Counted from the stretch's first letter, positions 51,845 through 60,605 are shown. The stretch is 64,000 nucleotides of DNA from Marinococcus halotolerans DSM 16375 (GCF_000420725.1 NZ_ATVM01000005.1:62001-126000); one strand, 5' to 3'. Numbers and translations are program-made. Notes: generated by a model from the sequence alone, not told the origin.

Positions 51845-52600
51845 ATGAACATATTGCTCGCTGTATATTTTACAGCAGCAGGGATGATAGTAAGCTCCTT
51901 CTGTAATGCCGCAGGGATGCGACTGGCTGTTGGCGGGTCCGTATGGATGCCCCCGTCAAGCTGCCCGGTATGTACCCATACGATTAAAAAAAGAGATTTA
52001 GTCCCCTGCTGTTCGTATCTGTATCTGGGCGGTAAATGCCGCTTCTGCAAAAACCGTATTTCCGCGATTTATCCTCTTATGGAAGGCGCCGGTGGTGTCT
52101 TGTTTTTCCTCGCTTATGTCCGCTTCGGACTAACTGCAGAATTCGCTGCAGCTTTACTTCTTATTTCCTACCTATTCATTATTACCATCAGCGATATTAC
52201 AGCCATGCTTATCCCGGGCCGGGTGTCACTTTTGTTTTTTCTTGGAGCCATACTTTTAAAATTTTTCTGGCTGGAGGAGCCTGCCTGGGACGAAAGCTTT
52301 ATAGGTGCACTCGCCGGTTTTTTTCTTTTGGCAGCCATTATTCTGGCCACGAGGGGAGGGATGGGCGGCGGCGACCTGAAAATATTTACTGTTCTCGGAT
52401 TTTTCTTTGGACCGCACCTTTTTGCCGTAAACTTTATAGCTGCTGTGTTCACCGCTTCTATCGTTGTTTTTGCTCTATATCCATTTGGTATTTTCAAAAA
52501 AGGAGTACCGTTCCCATTTGCACCTGCCATCGCGGCCGGCAGCTTATTTACTTTATTTGCCGGAGAAGCCTGCCTGAAATGGTACCTGTCATTTTTGTAA
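51845..52600 (+). CDS. comC: Type IV prepilin peptidase (ComC/PilD family)
   Basis: The 251-residue membrane aspartyl protease (family A24) processes competence pseudopilins such as ComGC. Catalytic aspartates lie in TISDITAMLIP and GMGGGDLKIF. Paired cysteines SCPVC and KCRFC form the usual zinc-like cytoplasmic module after the first helix. About seven transmembrane segments are seen. ATG 51845 is 5 bases after AGAGGTG; a GTG one codon earlier is too close. In B. subtilis spoIIB and maf follow; here radC does. Confidence 0.92.
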   Translation: MNILLAVYFTAAGMIVSSFCNAAGMRLAVGGSVWMPPSSCPVCTHTIKKRDLVPCCSYLYLGGKCRFCKNRISAIYPLMEGAGGVLFFLAYVRFGLTAEFAAALLLISYLFIITISDITAMLIPGRVSLLFFLGAILLKFFWLEEPAWDESFIGALAGFFLLAAIILATRGGMGGGDLKIFTVLGFFFGPHLFAVNFIAAVFTASIVVFALYPFGIFKKGVPFPFAPAIAAGSLFTLFAGEACLKWYLSFL

Positions 52601-52643
52601 TTCCCCGCTTCAATTCCCCCACACATAAAGGAGACGATCATTG

Positions 52644-53327
52644 ATGAAAACGACTGTAATCCCCGCCGGGACAGAGCTGTTCCGCCCCCGCGAGAAAATG
52701 GAACAAAAAGGAGCGGAGGCACTGACAGAACAGGAGCTGCTGGCAGTGCTTCTTCGCACAGGTACAAAGCAGGCACCGGTGCTGAACGTGGCTGCACAGG
52801 TGATGGAGCGTTTCGATGCTCTGCCATTGCTGAAAGAAGCCACCAGAGAAGAACTGATGGAAATTCCGGGTATTGGAAAAGCAAAAGCCCTGGAGCTGCA
52901 GGCAGCACTCGAATTGGGAAAGCGCATCTTCCGCTATTCGTATCCGGACAGATACGTTGTGCGTTCCCCTGAAGATGCAGCGGAGTACATGATGGAAGAC
53001 TTGAGGTTTTTACAGCAGGAGCATTTTGTCGTACTGTGTCTGAATACTAAAAATCAAATCATTCATAAGCAGACGTTATTTATCGGCAGTCTGAATTCAA
53101 GCATTGTCCATCCAAGGGAACTGTTCAAGGAAGCGCTGCGGCGATCTGCAGCGTCAATTATCTGCCTTCATAATCATCCATCCGGCGATCCTGCTCCGAG
53201 CAGCGAGGATATTCAGGTGACAAAAAGGGTGGCAGAATGCGGCAGGCTTCTTGGCATCGAACTGCTCGACCATGTAATTGTTGGCGATCAGTGCTTTGAG
53301 AGCATGAAAGAGCAGGGATTCATGTAA
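52644..53327 (+). CDS. radC: RadC family DNA-repair-associated JAB1/MPN protein
   Basis: The 227-residue protein has an N-terminal HhH-like region (TREELMEIPGIGKAKALEL) and a C-terminal JAMM metalloprotease-like domain with CLHNHPSGDPAPSSED. Its molecular function is uncertain; the original link to radiation repair has been questioned. The start is ATG 52644 or the TTG one codon before it; AAGGAGA lies at 52628-52634. It precedes mreB as in Bacillus. Confidence 0.93.
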   Translation: MKTTVIPAGTELFRPREKMEQKGAEALTEQELLAVLLRTGTKQAPVLNVAAQVMERFDALPLLKEATREELMEIPGIGKAKALELQAALELGKRIFRYSYPDRYVVRSPEDAAEYMMEDLRFLQQEHFVVLCLNTKNQIIHKQTLFIGSLNSSIVHPRELFKEALRRSAASIICLHNHPSGDPAPSSEDIQVTKRVAECGRLLGIELLDHVIVGDQCFESMKEQGFM

Positions 53328-53402
53328 AAGAGGAAGATGTTAAAATAAGCCTACCCTAAAAAAACAGGTGCATTGACCCTATGTTTTTCAAATATTTTTC
53401 AG

Positions 53403-53408
53403 TATAAT
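53403..53408 (+). promoter_or_regulatory. -10 element upstream of mreB
   Basis: A perfect TATAAT without a good -35; TTGACC lies 24 bp upstream, too far for a standard spacer. Confidence 0.4.
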
Positions 53409-53414
53409 AAAAAA

Positions 53415-53653
53415 TAGTGCATGCAGGAATAGTTGTACTTTAATGCATAATAACGGGCGGGCGTCAGAGAAACAAAAACCTGAAGAAAGCATCATTCATC
53501 CATGAGCCGCTGAGCGTGCCCGCTACATATGGAAATACAGGGAATGCCTGAAAAGGCATTATCCAACATAATAAATCATTAGATGATCTAATGAACAAAA
53601 CCTGCTGAAAAGGATGACCGTGCATTTTGCAAGACGAGAGGAGATATACATAG
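53415..53653 (+). promoter_or_regulatory. Structured leader upstream of mreB
   Basis: The radC-mreB gap (about 325 bases) holds three inverted repeats. GCGGGC-g-TCAG (53457-53467) can pair with CTGA-gcgt-GCCCGC (53510-53523). AATGCCT-GAAA-AGGCATT (53543-53560) is a GNRA-loop hairpin. TCATTAGAT-g-ATCTAATGA (53576-53594) is a 19-bp palindrome. None has a U-run. No credible ORF is seen. Confidence 0.45.
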
Positions 53654-54697
53654 ATGTTTGGAACGAGAGACCTGGGGATCGATTTAGGTACGGCAAATAC
53701 GCTCGTTTACGCCAGAGGAGAAGGAATTATTCTTCGTGAGCCCTCGGTGGTGGCTATGCGGACAGATACGGGAAATATTGAAGCTGTAGGCCGCAGTGCG
53801 AAAAATATGATTGGGCGTACACCGGGGAACATTACAGCAATACGTCCAATGAAAGACGGCGTCATTGCTGATTTTGATACCACGGCGACCATGATGGAAT
53901 ATTTTATTGGTCAGTCGGTCAAAAAACGTTCGATATTCTCGAGAAAGCCAAACGTGATGGTATGTGTGCCGTCAGGTATTACGGCAGTTGAAAAGAGGGC
54001 CGTGGAGGATGCAACAAAACAGGCTGGGGCAAGAGAGGCCTATACGATCGAAGAACCGTTTGCAGCAGCGATTGGAGCCGATCTGCCTGTGTGGGAGCCT
54101 ACGGGAAGCATGGTTGTTGATATCGGGGGCGGAACGACCGAAGTGGCTATCATTTCTCTTGGTGGAATTGTTACGAGTCAATCGATCCGCATCGCCGGAG
54201 ATGAAATGGATGAAGCGATCATTCAGTATATCCGGAAAACGTACAATGTCATGGTGGGAGAGCGCACATCGGAAGCCATTAAGCTTGAAGTTGGGGCTGC
54301 TTCTCCTCCCGCAGAAAGTGAAGATAATGATACAATGGAAATCCGCGGAAGAGATGTAGTGACCGGGCTTCCAAAAACAGTTACAATTACCTCTGAAGAG
54401 ATTGCTGGATGTCTAAAAGATACGGTCTCCACTATTATTGATACGGTGAAAAGTACACTGGAACAGACTCCTCCGGAATTAGCAGCGGATATTATGGACC
54501 GTGGTATCCTGTTAACAGGTGGAGGGGCTCTTCTGCGGCACATTGACCGGGTTCTCAGCGAAGAAACGAACATGCCGGTATTAGTATCGGAGGAGCCTTT
54601 GGACTGTGTGGCACTTGGTACAGGACGCGCTTTAGAAAATATTCATTTGTTCCGCTCGAAAGCAGGTATTACATCCCGCTCAGGCCGGAATGCTTAA
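53654..54697 (+). CDS. mreB: Rod shape-determining protein MreB
   Basis: The 347-residue actin homologue forms membrane-bound filaments that guide the elongation machinery. The nucleotide-binding [17 protein letters not shown], the [18 protein letters not shown] phosphate-2 motif and the [14 protein letters not shown] adenosine motif are clear. The ATG follows GAGGAGA. mreBCD is intact, so the cell is probably rod-shaped. Confidence 0.98.
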   Translation: MFGTRDLGIDLGTANTLVYARGEGIILREPSVVAMRTDTGNIEAVGRSAKNMIGRTPGNITAIRPMKDGVIADFDTTATMMEYFIGQSVKKRSIFSRKPNVMVCVPSGITAVEKRAVEDATKQAGAREAYTIEEPFAAAIGADLPVWEPTGSMVVDIGGGTTEVAIISLGGIVTSQSIRIAGDEMDEAIIQYIRKTYNVMVGERTSEAIKLEVGAASPPAESEDNDTMEIRGRDVVTGLPKTVTITSEEIAGCLKDTVSTIIDTVKSTLEQTPPELAADIMDRGILLTGGGALLRHIDRVLSEETNMPVLVSEEPLDCVALGTGRALENIHLFRSKAGITSRSGRNA

Positions 54698-54723
54698 TCT
54701 ATCTTTAGAGTAGGTGGGGAACC

Positions 54724-55665
54724 ATGCCGCACTTTTTTAACAACAAGCGATTAATCATCTTGATGGTAAGCATTATTCTTCTTGTTATACTCGTAGGGTT
54801 TTCCATGAGAGAACGGGAATCGGTGCCGTGGCCGGAAGAGTTCGTAAGAGACTCTGTAGGCGTTTTTCAGTCGACCATCAGCCGCCCGGCTCACTTTGCA
54901 GCTAATCGCTTCGAAGCCGTGGAAAATTTATTGGATACATACGAGGAAAATAAAACCCTCAAGCAGCAGCTGGAAAAATACGCTGCCACTTCGGCAGAGC
55001 TTGAAAACACCCGTCAGGAAAATGAAACGCTCCGGGAGTCGGCCGATACGCAGGAAATGCTGAGCGACTATGAAAGCCGCCAGGCGCTTGTCGTCTACCG
55101 GAACCCTGATCGCTGGACACAGACGATCGGTATTAATCAGGGTACCCAGAACGGTATTGAACAGGATATGGCCGTAGTTACGAATGAAGGCCTTATCGGC
55201 CGTGTGGCAGAGGCTTCCGAATTTTCCTCCACTGTTCAATTGTTATCCGACGGGGAACGGACGAACCGTATCAGCGCCAGTGTGACTGCCGGGGACGAGA
55301 CGGTTAATGCTTTCATTGAAGGATGGGACGAAGACCGGGACGGCCTTATGCTCCGGAAAATCCGCAGTGATGCAGAAATTGAAGAAGGCCAGCAGGTGGT
55401 CACCTCGGGAATGGGCGGAGCTTTTCCAAGCGGTATTCCAATCGGGGAGGTAGAGAGCGTAGAGCCGGATGAGTACGGTTTAACGTATAACGCTCTTATT
55501 GAACCAGCAGCAGATTTCAGCGATTTAACATACGTGAACGTCCTGGACCGCAACATTGAAGATCTGGGTGAAGAATTTCCTTCGCTTGAAGAAGACCAGG
55601 AGCAGGAGGATGAAGAGGAAGACACCGTAGATCCGGTCGGTGAAGAAGGCGGCGGGGGATCATGA
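54724..55665 (+). CDS. mreC: Rod shape-determining protein MreC
   Basis: The 313-residue bitopic membrane protein has one N-terminal helix (about 9-25), an extracellular coiled coil (about 75-115) and the beta-barrel MreC core with GINQGTQNGIEQDMAVV and GLIGRV. The C-terminus after residue 280 is a very acidic tail rich in Glu, Asp and Gly. Such tails are common in salt-adapted homologues. The ATGA overlap couples it to mreD. Confidence 0.95.
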   Translation: MPHFFNNKRLIILMVSIILLVILVGFSMRERESVPWPEEFVRDSVGVFQSTISRPAHFAANRFEAVENLLDTYEENKTLKQQLEKYAATSAELENTRQENETLRESADTQEMLSDYESRQALVVYRNPDRWTQTIGINQGTQNGIEQDMAVVTNEGLIGRVAEASEFSSTVQLLSDGERTNRISASVTAGDETVNAFIEGWDEDRDGLMLRKIRSDAEIEEGQQVVTSGMGGAFPSGIPIGEVESVEPDEYGLTYNALIEPAADFSDLTYVNVLDRNIEDLGEEFPSLEEDQEQEDEEEDTVDPVGEEGGGGS

Positions 55666-56186
55666 CAAGATTTCTTATCCCCGTATCGATCTTTTGTTTA
55701 TTTCTTATCGAAGGAACATGGTTTGAAATTCTCTTTCCCCAGGAAAATGAAAGTGGATGGGTGTGGATGCCGAGATTTGCTCTTATTGGAGTGATTTTGA
55801 CCAGCATCTACCGCGGTCCTGTCGCAGGAGTATGGGCGGGCATTTTCGTTGGTTTTCTCTATGACTTCACCTATACGCAGATTCTTGGTGTTTATACGTT
55901 CTGCTTTGGCTTTATTGCGTATATGAGCTCCTACTCTCTGCCGGTGGTCCGCAACAGTTATGGATGGCAATGGCTTATCATATTCTGCGCGCTTTTCGTG
56001 TTTGAACTGCTAATCTATTTTATTTATTTTTTGTTAGGCATTGCCGAACTTTCTTTTGGAGAATTTTTAGTAAAGCGGATGATTGCTTCGTGGCTTATTA
56101 ATGGGGCCGCTGCTTTACTGCTGCTCGTTCCCTTCCGCCGTATTTTTGAATGGATTGAAGACCAGGAAAAAATAAGGCAGCGATAA
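55662..56186 (+). CDS. mreD: Rod shape-determining protein MreD
   Basis: The 174-residue membrane protein has five or six hydrophobic helices. The family region YRGPVAGVWAGIFVGFLYDFTYTQILGVYTF is recognisable. It acts with MreC in the elongation complex. Translation is coupled to mreC by a 4-base overlap. The following gap carries a TTTATT/TATAAT promoter-like pair before minC. Confidence 0.92.
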   Translation: MTRFLIPVSIFCLFLIEGTWFEILFPQENESGWVWMPRFALIGVILTSIYRGPVAGVWAGIFVGFLYDFTYTQILGVYTFCFGFIAYMSSYSLPVVRNSYGWQWLIIFCALFVFELLIYFIYFLLGIAELSFGEFLVKRMIASWLINGAAALLLLVPFRRIFEWIEDQEKIRQR

Positions 56187-56212
56187 TTTTTAAAAAAAGA
56201 AGTGGTTTGCTG

Positions 56213-56241
56213 TTTATTCCTGTGAAATGAAACCGTATAAT
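56213..56241 (+). promoter_or_regulatory. Candidate promoter of minCD
   Basis: A perfect TATAAT (56236-56241) with a weak TTTATT 17 bp upstream (56213-56218). Confidence 0.45.
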
Positions 56242-56297
56242 GGAAAGAACGACATTTACTAAGAATGGAGAGCGCTTAAGGGTTCAGGGGTGAAAAT

Positions 56298-56990
56298 ATG
56301 ACGAATAACAATGGAAATTATGTAACGATTAAAGGTACTAAAGAAGGGTTAACCATTGTATTAAATGATCAGTGCTCTTTTCATGAACTTCTTGAGGAAT
56401 TGAAGAAGAAGATTGAACGGGAGCAGCGTTTGTTTGAAAACGGGCCGCAAGTGGAAGTCCGTGTGGACGCCGGGAACCGTTATTTGAGTAAAAGTCATGA
56501 AGAAGAAATTACGGAAGTTCTGAACAAAACGGGTTCAGTACGGGTGCATGAAGTTCACTCGAACGTGATGACAAAAGACGAAGCACAAGAGGTAATTGAA
56601 AAAGCAACAGTAACGTCTGTCACACAGATTGTCCGCTCCGGGCAGGTGCTCCGCAAAACAGGCGATATCCTTATTATCGGCGATGTTAATCCCGGCGGAG
56701 TGGTTGAAGCAACGGGGAATATCTATGTTATCGGAGCATTAAAAGGAATAGCGAGGGCCGGAACAGAAGGAGCAGATCATGCCGTGGTGTGTGCCTCTGT
56801 GATGATTCCTAAACAAATTTCTATCTCGGATACGTATTTCTACGCGCCCGAAAAGCATGAAAAGCAGGAGCAGAAGCCTGCGATTGAAGGGCCGGGGTAT
56901 GCGTATGTTACCGGAGAAGAATACAAGGCAATTGCATTTGAAGAAACAAAAATGCTCGGGCATTATTTACGCTCGGTCTCATATACATAA
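56298..56990 (+). CDS. minC: Septum site-determining protein MinC
   Basis: The 230-residue protein inhibits FtsZ assembly away from midcell. The N-terminal FtsZ-interacting domain (about 1-105) starts YVTIKGTKEGLTIVLND. The C-terminal beta-helix that binds MinD includes RSGQVLRKTGDILIIGDVNPGG and ATGNIYVIGALKGIARAG. It is followed by minD, as in Bacillus. Confidence 0.96.
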   Translation: MTNNNGNYVTIKGTKEGLTIVLNDQCSFHELLEELKKKIEREQRLFENGPQVEVRVDAGNRYLSKSHEEEITEVLNKTGSVRVHEVHSNVMTKDEAQEVIEKATVTSVTQIVRSGQVLRKTGDILIIGDVNPGGVVEATGNIYVIGALKGIARAGTEGADHAVVCASVMIPKQISISDTYFYAPEKHEKQEQKPAIEGPGYAYVTGEEYKAIAFEETKMLGHYLRSVSYT

Positions 56991-57069
56991 GCATGTCAGG
57001 CCGAAAACACCTTCCGGACACCGTTAACCGGAATGAGAAGCATGTAAGGTCTGAAAGGAGGAACCGTTG

Positions 57070-57867
57070 GTGGGAGAGGCAATAGTAATTACATCCGGAA
57101 AAGGCGGGGTCGGGAAAACCACGACTTCCGCTAACATCGGTACAGCACTTGCACTGCAGGGACAAAAAGTATGTTTGATTGATACAGATATCGGACTTCG
57201 GAATTTGGATGTCGTTATGGGTCTGGAAAACCGGATTATTTACGATCTGGTAGACGCTGCGGAAGGTCGCTGCAAGGTGCAGCAGGCATTAATCCGGGAC
57301 AAGAGGTTCGACTGCCTGCATCTGCTGCCGGCAGCACAGACGAAGGACAAATCTGCGGTGAATCCGGAACAAATGCAGGAAATCGTGGAGACGCTCCGCC
57401 CGGAATACGATTTTATTCTTATCGATTGCCCGGCCGGTATTGAACAGGGATTCAAAAACGCTGTGTCCGGCGCGGATAAAGCGATCGTTGTCACCACTCC
57501 GGATACGGCCGCTGTGAGAGACGCCGACCGGATTATTGGTTTGCTTGAAAACGAAGACATTGAACCGCCTAAGCTCGTAGTGAACCGGGTGCGGAGTGAT
57601 CTTTCCCGGGAAGGCAACGTATTGGATGTGGAAGATGTCGTAGCTACCCTTGCAGTGGATCTGCTCGGGATGATTGTAGACGAAGAGCATGTGTTAAAAG
57701 CAGCGCATAAAGGGGAGCCGATTGCGATGGACCCAAACAGCAGGGCTTCGCTCGGATACCGTAATATTGCGCGCCGCCTGCTCGGGGAATCGGTGCCGCT
57801 GATGGCAGTAGAAGAAAAGAAAAGCTTTTTCTCCAAGGTGAAAAGTTTATTTGGAATAAAATCATAG
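57070..57867 (+). CDS. minD: Septum site-determining protein MinD
   Basis: The 265-residue ParA-family ATPase positions MinC at the membrane. The deviant Walker A is SGKGGVGKTTTSANIG, followed by DTDIGLRNLDVVMGLENR and the Walker B DCPAGIEQ. The C-terminal amphipathic helix ends KVKSLFGIKS and binds membrane. The GTG at 57070 follows AAAGGAGG by 8 bases and gives MGEAIVITSGKGG, as in B. subtilis; a TTG one codon earlier is also possible. No divIVA, minJ or spoIVF genes are adjacent. Confidence 0.97.
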   Translation: MGEAIVITSGKGGVGKTTTSANIGTALALQGQKVCLIDTDIGLRNLDVVMGLENRIIYDLVDAAEGRCKVQQALIRDKRFDCLHLLPAAQTKDKSAVNPEQMQEIVETLRPEYDFILIDCPAGIEQGFKNAVSGADKAIVVTTPDTAAVRDADRIIGLLENEDIEPPKLVVNRVRSDLSREGNVLDVEDVVATLAVDLLGMIVDEEHVLKAAHKGEPIAMDPNSRASLGYRNIARRLLGESVPLMAVEEKKSFFSKVKSLFGIKS

Positions 57868-57872
57868 CAGGC

Positions 57873-57904
57873 AAAGGACGGGAAGTAAGCTTCCTGTCCT
57901 TTTT
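57873..57904 (+). terminator. Terminator after minD
   Basis: AAAGGACGGGAAG pairs with CTTCCTGTCCTTT (one G-U pair) around TAAG, followed by TT. Confidence 0.88.
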
Positions 57905-57921
57905 GTGCAGTGTAGTCAATT

Positions 57922-57951
57922 TTGTTTTCTTTAAGATCCACGTGGTATAAT
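57922..57951 (+). promoter_or_regulatory. Promoter of the small gene at 58072
   Basis: TTGTTT (57922-57927) and the extended -10 TGGTATAAT (TATAAT at 57946-57951) have an 18-bp spacer. The leader to the start codon would be about 115 bases. Confidence 0.65.
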
Positions 57952-58071
57952 AACAGTGAAAGGGCATGCTGTTTTGGATCTGATTCCCGAATCGCCTGTC
58001 TTTCTTACAAAGGTTTTTACAGAATGAAAGGCTTCGAGTATCTATCCGAATGCGCGAAGGAGGAATCACTG

Positions 58072-58245
58072 ATGACCGTTATAGAAAAGCACCCTTATCT
58101 TTCCGATGAAGAACGCCAAAAACTGGCTCTTTTAAATAAACAAATGCAGGAAGCAGCTTCTGAACAGGAATTGAAGCGGCTTACCACACAGATCGCCCTG
58201 CTTCATGAAAAGGCGAAGGTCAGAGAAGAAAATAAGTCTAACTGA
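58072..58245 (+). CDS. Small acidic/basic helical protein of unknown function (57 aa)
   Basis: I do not recognise this gene. The ATG has a strong AAGGAGG site 8 bases upstream. The 57-residue product is predicted mostly helical and highly charged: LSDEERQKLALLNKQ, then ASEQELKRLTTQIALLHEKAKV, a heptad-like pattern suggesting a short coiled coil. There is no signal peptide, membrane helix or cysteine. An in-frame ATG at 58024 would add 16 residues but has a weak ribosome site. It has its own promoter and terminator and occupies the place of spoIVFA/FB in B. subtilis. Confidence 0.7.
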   Translation: MTVIEKHPYLSDEERQKLALLNKQMQEAASEQELKRLTTQIALLHEKAKVREENKSN

Positions 58246-58247
58246 AT

Positions 58248-58281
58248 GACTGCCATCATCATGTGGCAGTCTTTTCCTTTT
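58248..58281 (+). terminator. Terminator between the small gene and rng
   Basis: GACTGCCA pairs perfectly with TGGCAGTC around 8 bases and is followed by TTTTCCTTTT. Confidence 0.8.
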
Positions 58282-58312
58282 GTAAAGAAATGTGCCACTG
58301 GAGGAACGTTCG

Positions 58313-59827
58313 ATGGAATTAATTGCAAATATGAAAGCCGGGGAAGCAAGAGCAGCCCTGAAACATAATGGAAGAGTCGCAGAGTTCTTTTTCGAGTCGG
58401 CAATGGACGACACAGCGGCCGGAGATATCTATAAGGGAAGAGTGGTGGATGTGCTGCCGGGAATGGACGCTGCGTTTATTGATATCGGGAAAGGAAAGAA
58501 AGGGTATCTGCACCGGGACAATATTATGGCGTACCGTCTGCTGAAAGAGCCGCTTGCTGAAAAAAAACAGCGGGGCATTAAAGATTTTATTAAAAAGGGC
58601 GAATATTTATTTGTGCAGGTCGTGAAGGAAGAAACGGCCAGCAAGGGTGCCAAACTTAAAGAAAATTTGTCACTGCCGGGAAAGTACTGTGTGTATCTGC
58701 CGGACGAGCCGGGATTGTTTATTTCGCAAAAGGTGGAAGACGCCGTAAAGGAAGAATGGCTCGAGCAGGAAGAAGCGCTGCCGCTGAACGGGGACGGGCT
58801 GATTGTGCGTACAGAGGGAACGGCACAGTCACTGGATGTGGTAAAAAAGGAAGCGTCCCAGCTCCAGAGCCTGTGGCAGGATATGGTTCTTCGGGGAGAA
58901 GAGCTGGCTTCACCGGGAAAGGTATCGCAGGAGGAGCACTTTTTAACAAAATGTCTGTCATATGCACCCATGGAACGCGTGAAAAGAGTCGCTGTGGATA
59001 CAAGAGAGGCAATGGAGACAGCACAAGCGCAATTCAACGGGCAGGAGCCGGAAAAGCGTCCGGAATTTGTTCTTTTTGAGCGCCCGGAAAATATTTTCAC
59101 AGAAGAGAACGTAGAGATCGACCTCGAGCGGGCCTTAAAGCCTGTAGCATGGCTGAAAAGCGGTGGGTTTTTACAGATTGAAAAAACAGAGATGTGTATC
59201 ACCATTGATGTGAATACGGGAAGGTTTACCGGAAAGCATGACCTGCAGCACACGATCGTAAAAACAAATCTCGAAGCTGCCGCAGAGGCAATGCATCAAT
59301 TGCGTGTGAGAAACCTCTCCGGTATGGTAATGATTGACTTTATACGGATGAATGAAGAAAAAGACCGGCAGCATTTAATTCAGGTACTGGAAGAAAAAGC
59401 CGCTGAAGATCCGCAGAAAATCCGGGTTGCCGGCTTTTCCCGTCTCGGCGTCGTAGAGTTGACCCGCCAGCGCTCCCGCCAGAGCCTCGAGGAACATATG
59501 CTTGAACCTTTTGGTACCGAGTACGGCAAAGGATGGCGGCTGTCGGAAAAAGAAATCATGGAAAGGGCAAAACGAATGCTCGGTGCCTGGGTGGAGGAAG
59601 ATGTAGACGCGATTGTGCTGGAGGTGCCGGACCGGCTGCTCGCCCGGGAAGGCAGGGCGTTGTATGATGATCTCCAGCAAATAGTCCCGGGACGCTTATT
59701 TATCGTCTCTGAAGCAAAGGAGCAGGAGATCGTGGTCCGCTACGCGGGAAGCCTTGAAGTGGCGGAACAAAGAAATCAGGCTTTAAAGGCTCAAATGAAG
59801 CAGCGGGGAATTGACTTTCGTTTTTAA
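58313..59827 (+). CDS. rng: Ribonuclease G/E family protein lacking the zinc-link cysteines
   Basis: The 504-residue protein matches RNase G: an N-terminal S1 domain (GDIYKGRVVDVLPGMDAAFIDIG), the 5'-sensor/RNase H-like core and a DNase I-like region. The two Mg-binding aspartates are kept: D299 in ITIDVNTG and D342 in MIDFIRMNEEKD, spaced as in E. coli RNase E D303/D346. After LTRQRSRQSLEE, where RNase E/G carry CPxCxG, this protein reads EPFGTEYGKG (about 398-407), so the zinc-link is missing. RNase G matures rRNA and decays mRNA. ATG 58313 follows TGGAGG by 8 bases. Confidence 0.9.
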   Translation: MELIANMKAGEARAALKHNGRVAEFFFESAMDDTAAGDIYKGRVVDVLPGMDAAFIDIGKGKKGYLHRDNIMAYRLLKEPLAEKKQRGIKDFIKKGEYLFVQVVKEETASKGAKLKENLSLPGKYCVYLPDEPGLFISQKVEDAVKEEWLEQEEALPLNGDGLIVRTEGTAQSLDVVKKEASQLQSLWQDMVLRGEELASPGKVSQEEHFLTKCLSYAPMERVKRVAVDTREAMETAQAQFNGQEPEKRPEFVLFERPENIFTEENVEIDLERALKPVAWLKSGGFLQIEKTEMCITIDVNTGRFTGKHDLQHTIVKTNLEAAAEAMHQLRVRNLSGMVMIDFIRMNEEKDRQHLIQVLEEKAAEDPQKIRVAGFSRLGVVELTRQRSRQSLEEHMLEPFGTEYGKGWRLSEKEIMERAKRMLGAWVEEDVDAIVLEVPDRLLAREGRALYDDLQQIVPGRLFIVSEAKEQEIVVRYAGSLEVAEQRNQALKAQMKQRGIDFRF

Positions 59828-59840
59828 TATATGCTATTAT
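59811..59840 (+). promoter_or_regulatory. Promoter of rplU-prp-rpmA
   Basis: TTGACT (59811-59816, inside the last codons of rng) and extended -10 TGCTATTAT (TATTAT at 59835-59840) have an 18-bp spacer. Confidence 0.7.
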
Positions 59841-59846
59841 TTGTAA

Positions 59847-59949
59847 CGTTAGTTGTTTGGAAGCACCCAAACTACAACCGCACAAGAACAGGTTTAAGCC
59901 CTGGAAAGGCACCTGTATTGGCGAGTCTAAGTGATTAGGAGGTGCAGAG
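59847..59949 (+). promoter_or_regulatory. Ribosomal protein L21 leader (autoregulatory RNA element)
   Basis: The roughly 100-base leader before rplU has the layout of the Firmicute L21 leader. Typical text includes the ACCGCACAAGAACAGG and GGCACCTGTATTGGCGAG segments, where ACAGGTT...ACCTGT pairing forms the central helix. The element is thought to bind L21 and repress rplU-prp-rpmA. Assignment rests on position and recalled similarity, not on a covariance search. Confidence 0.6.
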
Positions 59950-60258
59950 ATGTACGCAATTATTGAAACTGGTGGAAAACAGTTAAAAGTAGAAGAAGGC
60001 CAGACTATCTTCGTTGAAAAATTAGACGTAGAAGCTGGTGATGAAGTAACGTTTGGCAATGTAGTATTTGTCGGAGGCGACGATGTGAAGGTTGGTTCTC
60101 CTTTTGTTGAGGGAGCCAAAGTTACAGGCAAAGTTGAAAGACAGGGCCGTAACAAAAAAATCATCGTTTTCAAATTTAAGAAACGTAAAAACTACCGCCG
60201 TAAGCAGGGCCACCGTCAGCCTTACACAAAAGTTACAATCAACAGCATTGACGCGTAG
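59950..60258 (+). CDS. rplU: 50S ribosomal protein L21
   Basis: The 102-residue protein binds 23S rRNA. It has the standard [18 protein letters not shown] start, the [17 protein letters not shown] middle, and the basic [23 protein letters not shown]-binding C-terminal motif. The ATG follows AGGAGGTGCAG. It heads the L21-Prp-L27 operon. Confidence 0.98.
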   Translation: MYAIIETGGKQLKVEEGQTIFVEKLDVEAGDEVTFGNVVFVGGDDVKVGSPFVEGAKVTGKVERQGRNKKIIVFKFKKRKNYRRKQGHRQPYTKVTINSIDA

Positions 60259-60260
60259 TT

Positions 60261-60599
60261 ATGATACGGGTCACTGTTAGCCGCGACGAGGCAGAGCATA
60301 TTCGTTCTGTTACTATGACCGGGCACGCTGAATCAGGTCCCTACGGCTATGATTTGGTATGTGCCGGCGCCTCGGCAGTATCTTTTGGGGCTGTAAATGC
60401 GATGGCATCACTCTGTCATACAGATCCCGCAGTGGATTTAGGCCCAGAAGGCGGTTATTTTCATTGCGTGCTTCCGGAAGAAAGCACCGAAGAGGATAAA
60501 CGCCAGATGCAGCTGCTGGCAGAGGGCATGATTATCTCTTTGGAGACCATAGCTGATCAGTACGGTGAATTTATATCAATTGAAGAGCATAGGAGGTGA
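60261..60599 (+). CDS. prp: Ribosomal-processing cysteine protease Prp
   Basis: The 112-residue protease removes the N-terminal extension of ribosomal protein L27 in Firmicutes. The catalytic His is in MTGHAESGPYGYDLVC and the catalytic Cys in that same segment (His22 and Cys34), followed by AGASAVSFGAVNAM. It starts 2 bases after rplU. Its last codons and stop (AGG AGG TGA) form the ribosome-binding site of rpmA. The gene is ysxB in B. subtilis. Confidence 0.95.
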   Translation: MIRVTVSRDEAEHIRSVTMTGHAESGPYGYDLVCAGASAVSFGAVNAMASLCHTDPAVDLGPEGGYFHCVLPEESTEEDKRQMQLLAEGMIISLETIADQYGEFISIEEHRR

Positions 60600-60605
60600 A
60601 TGTTG

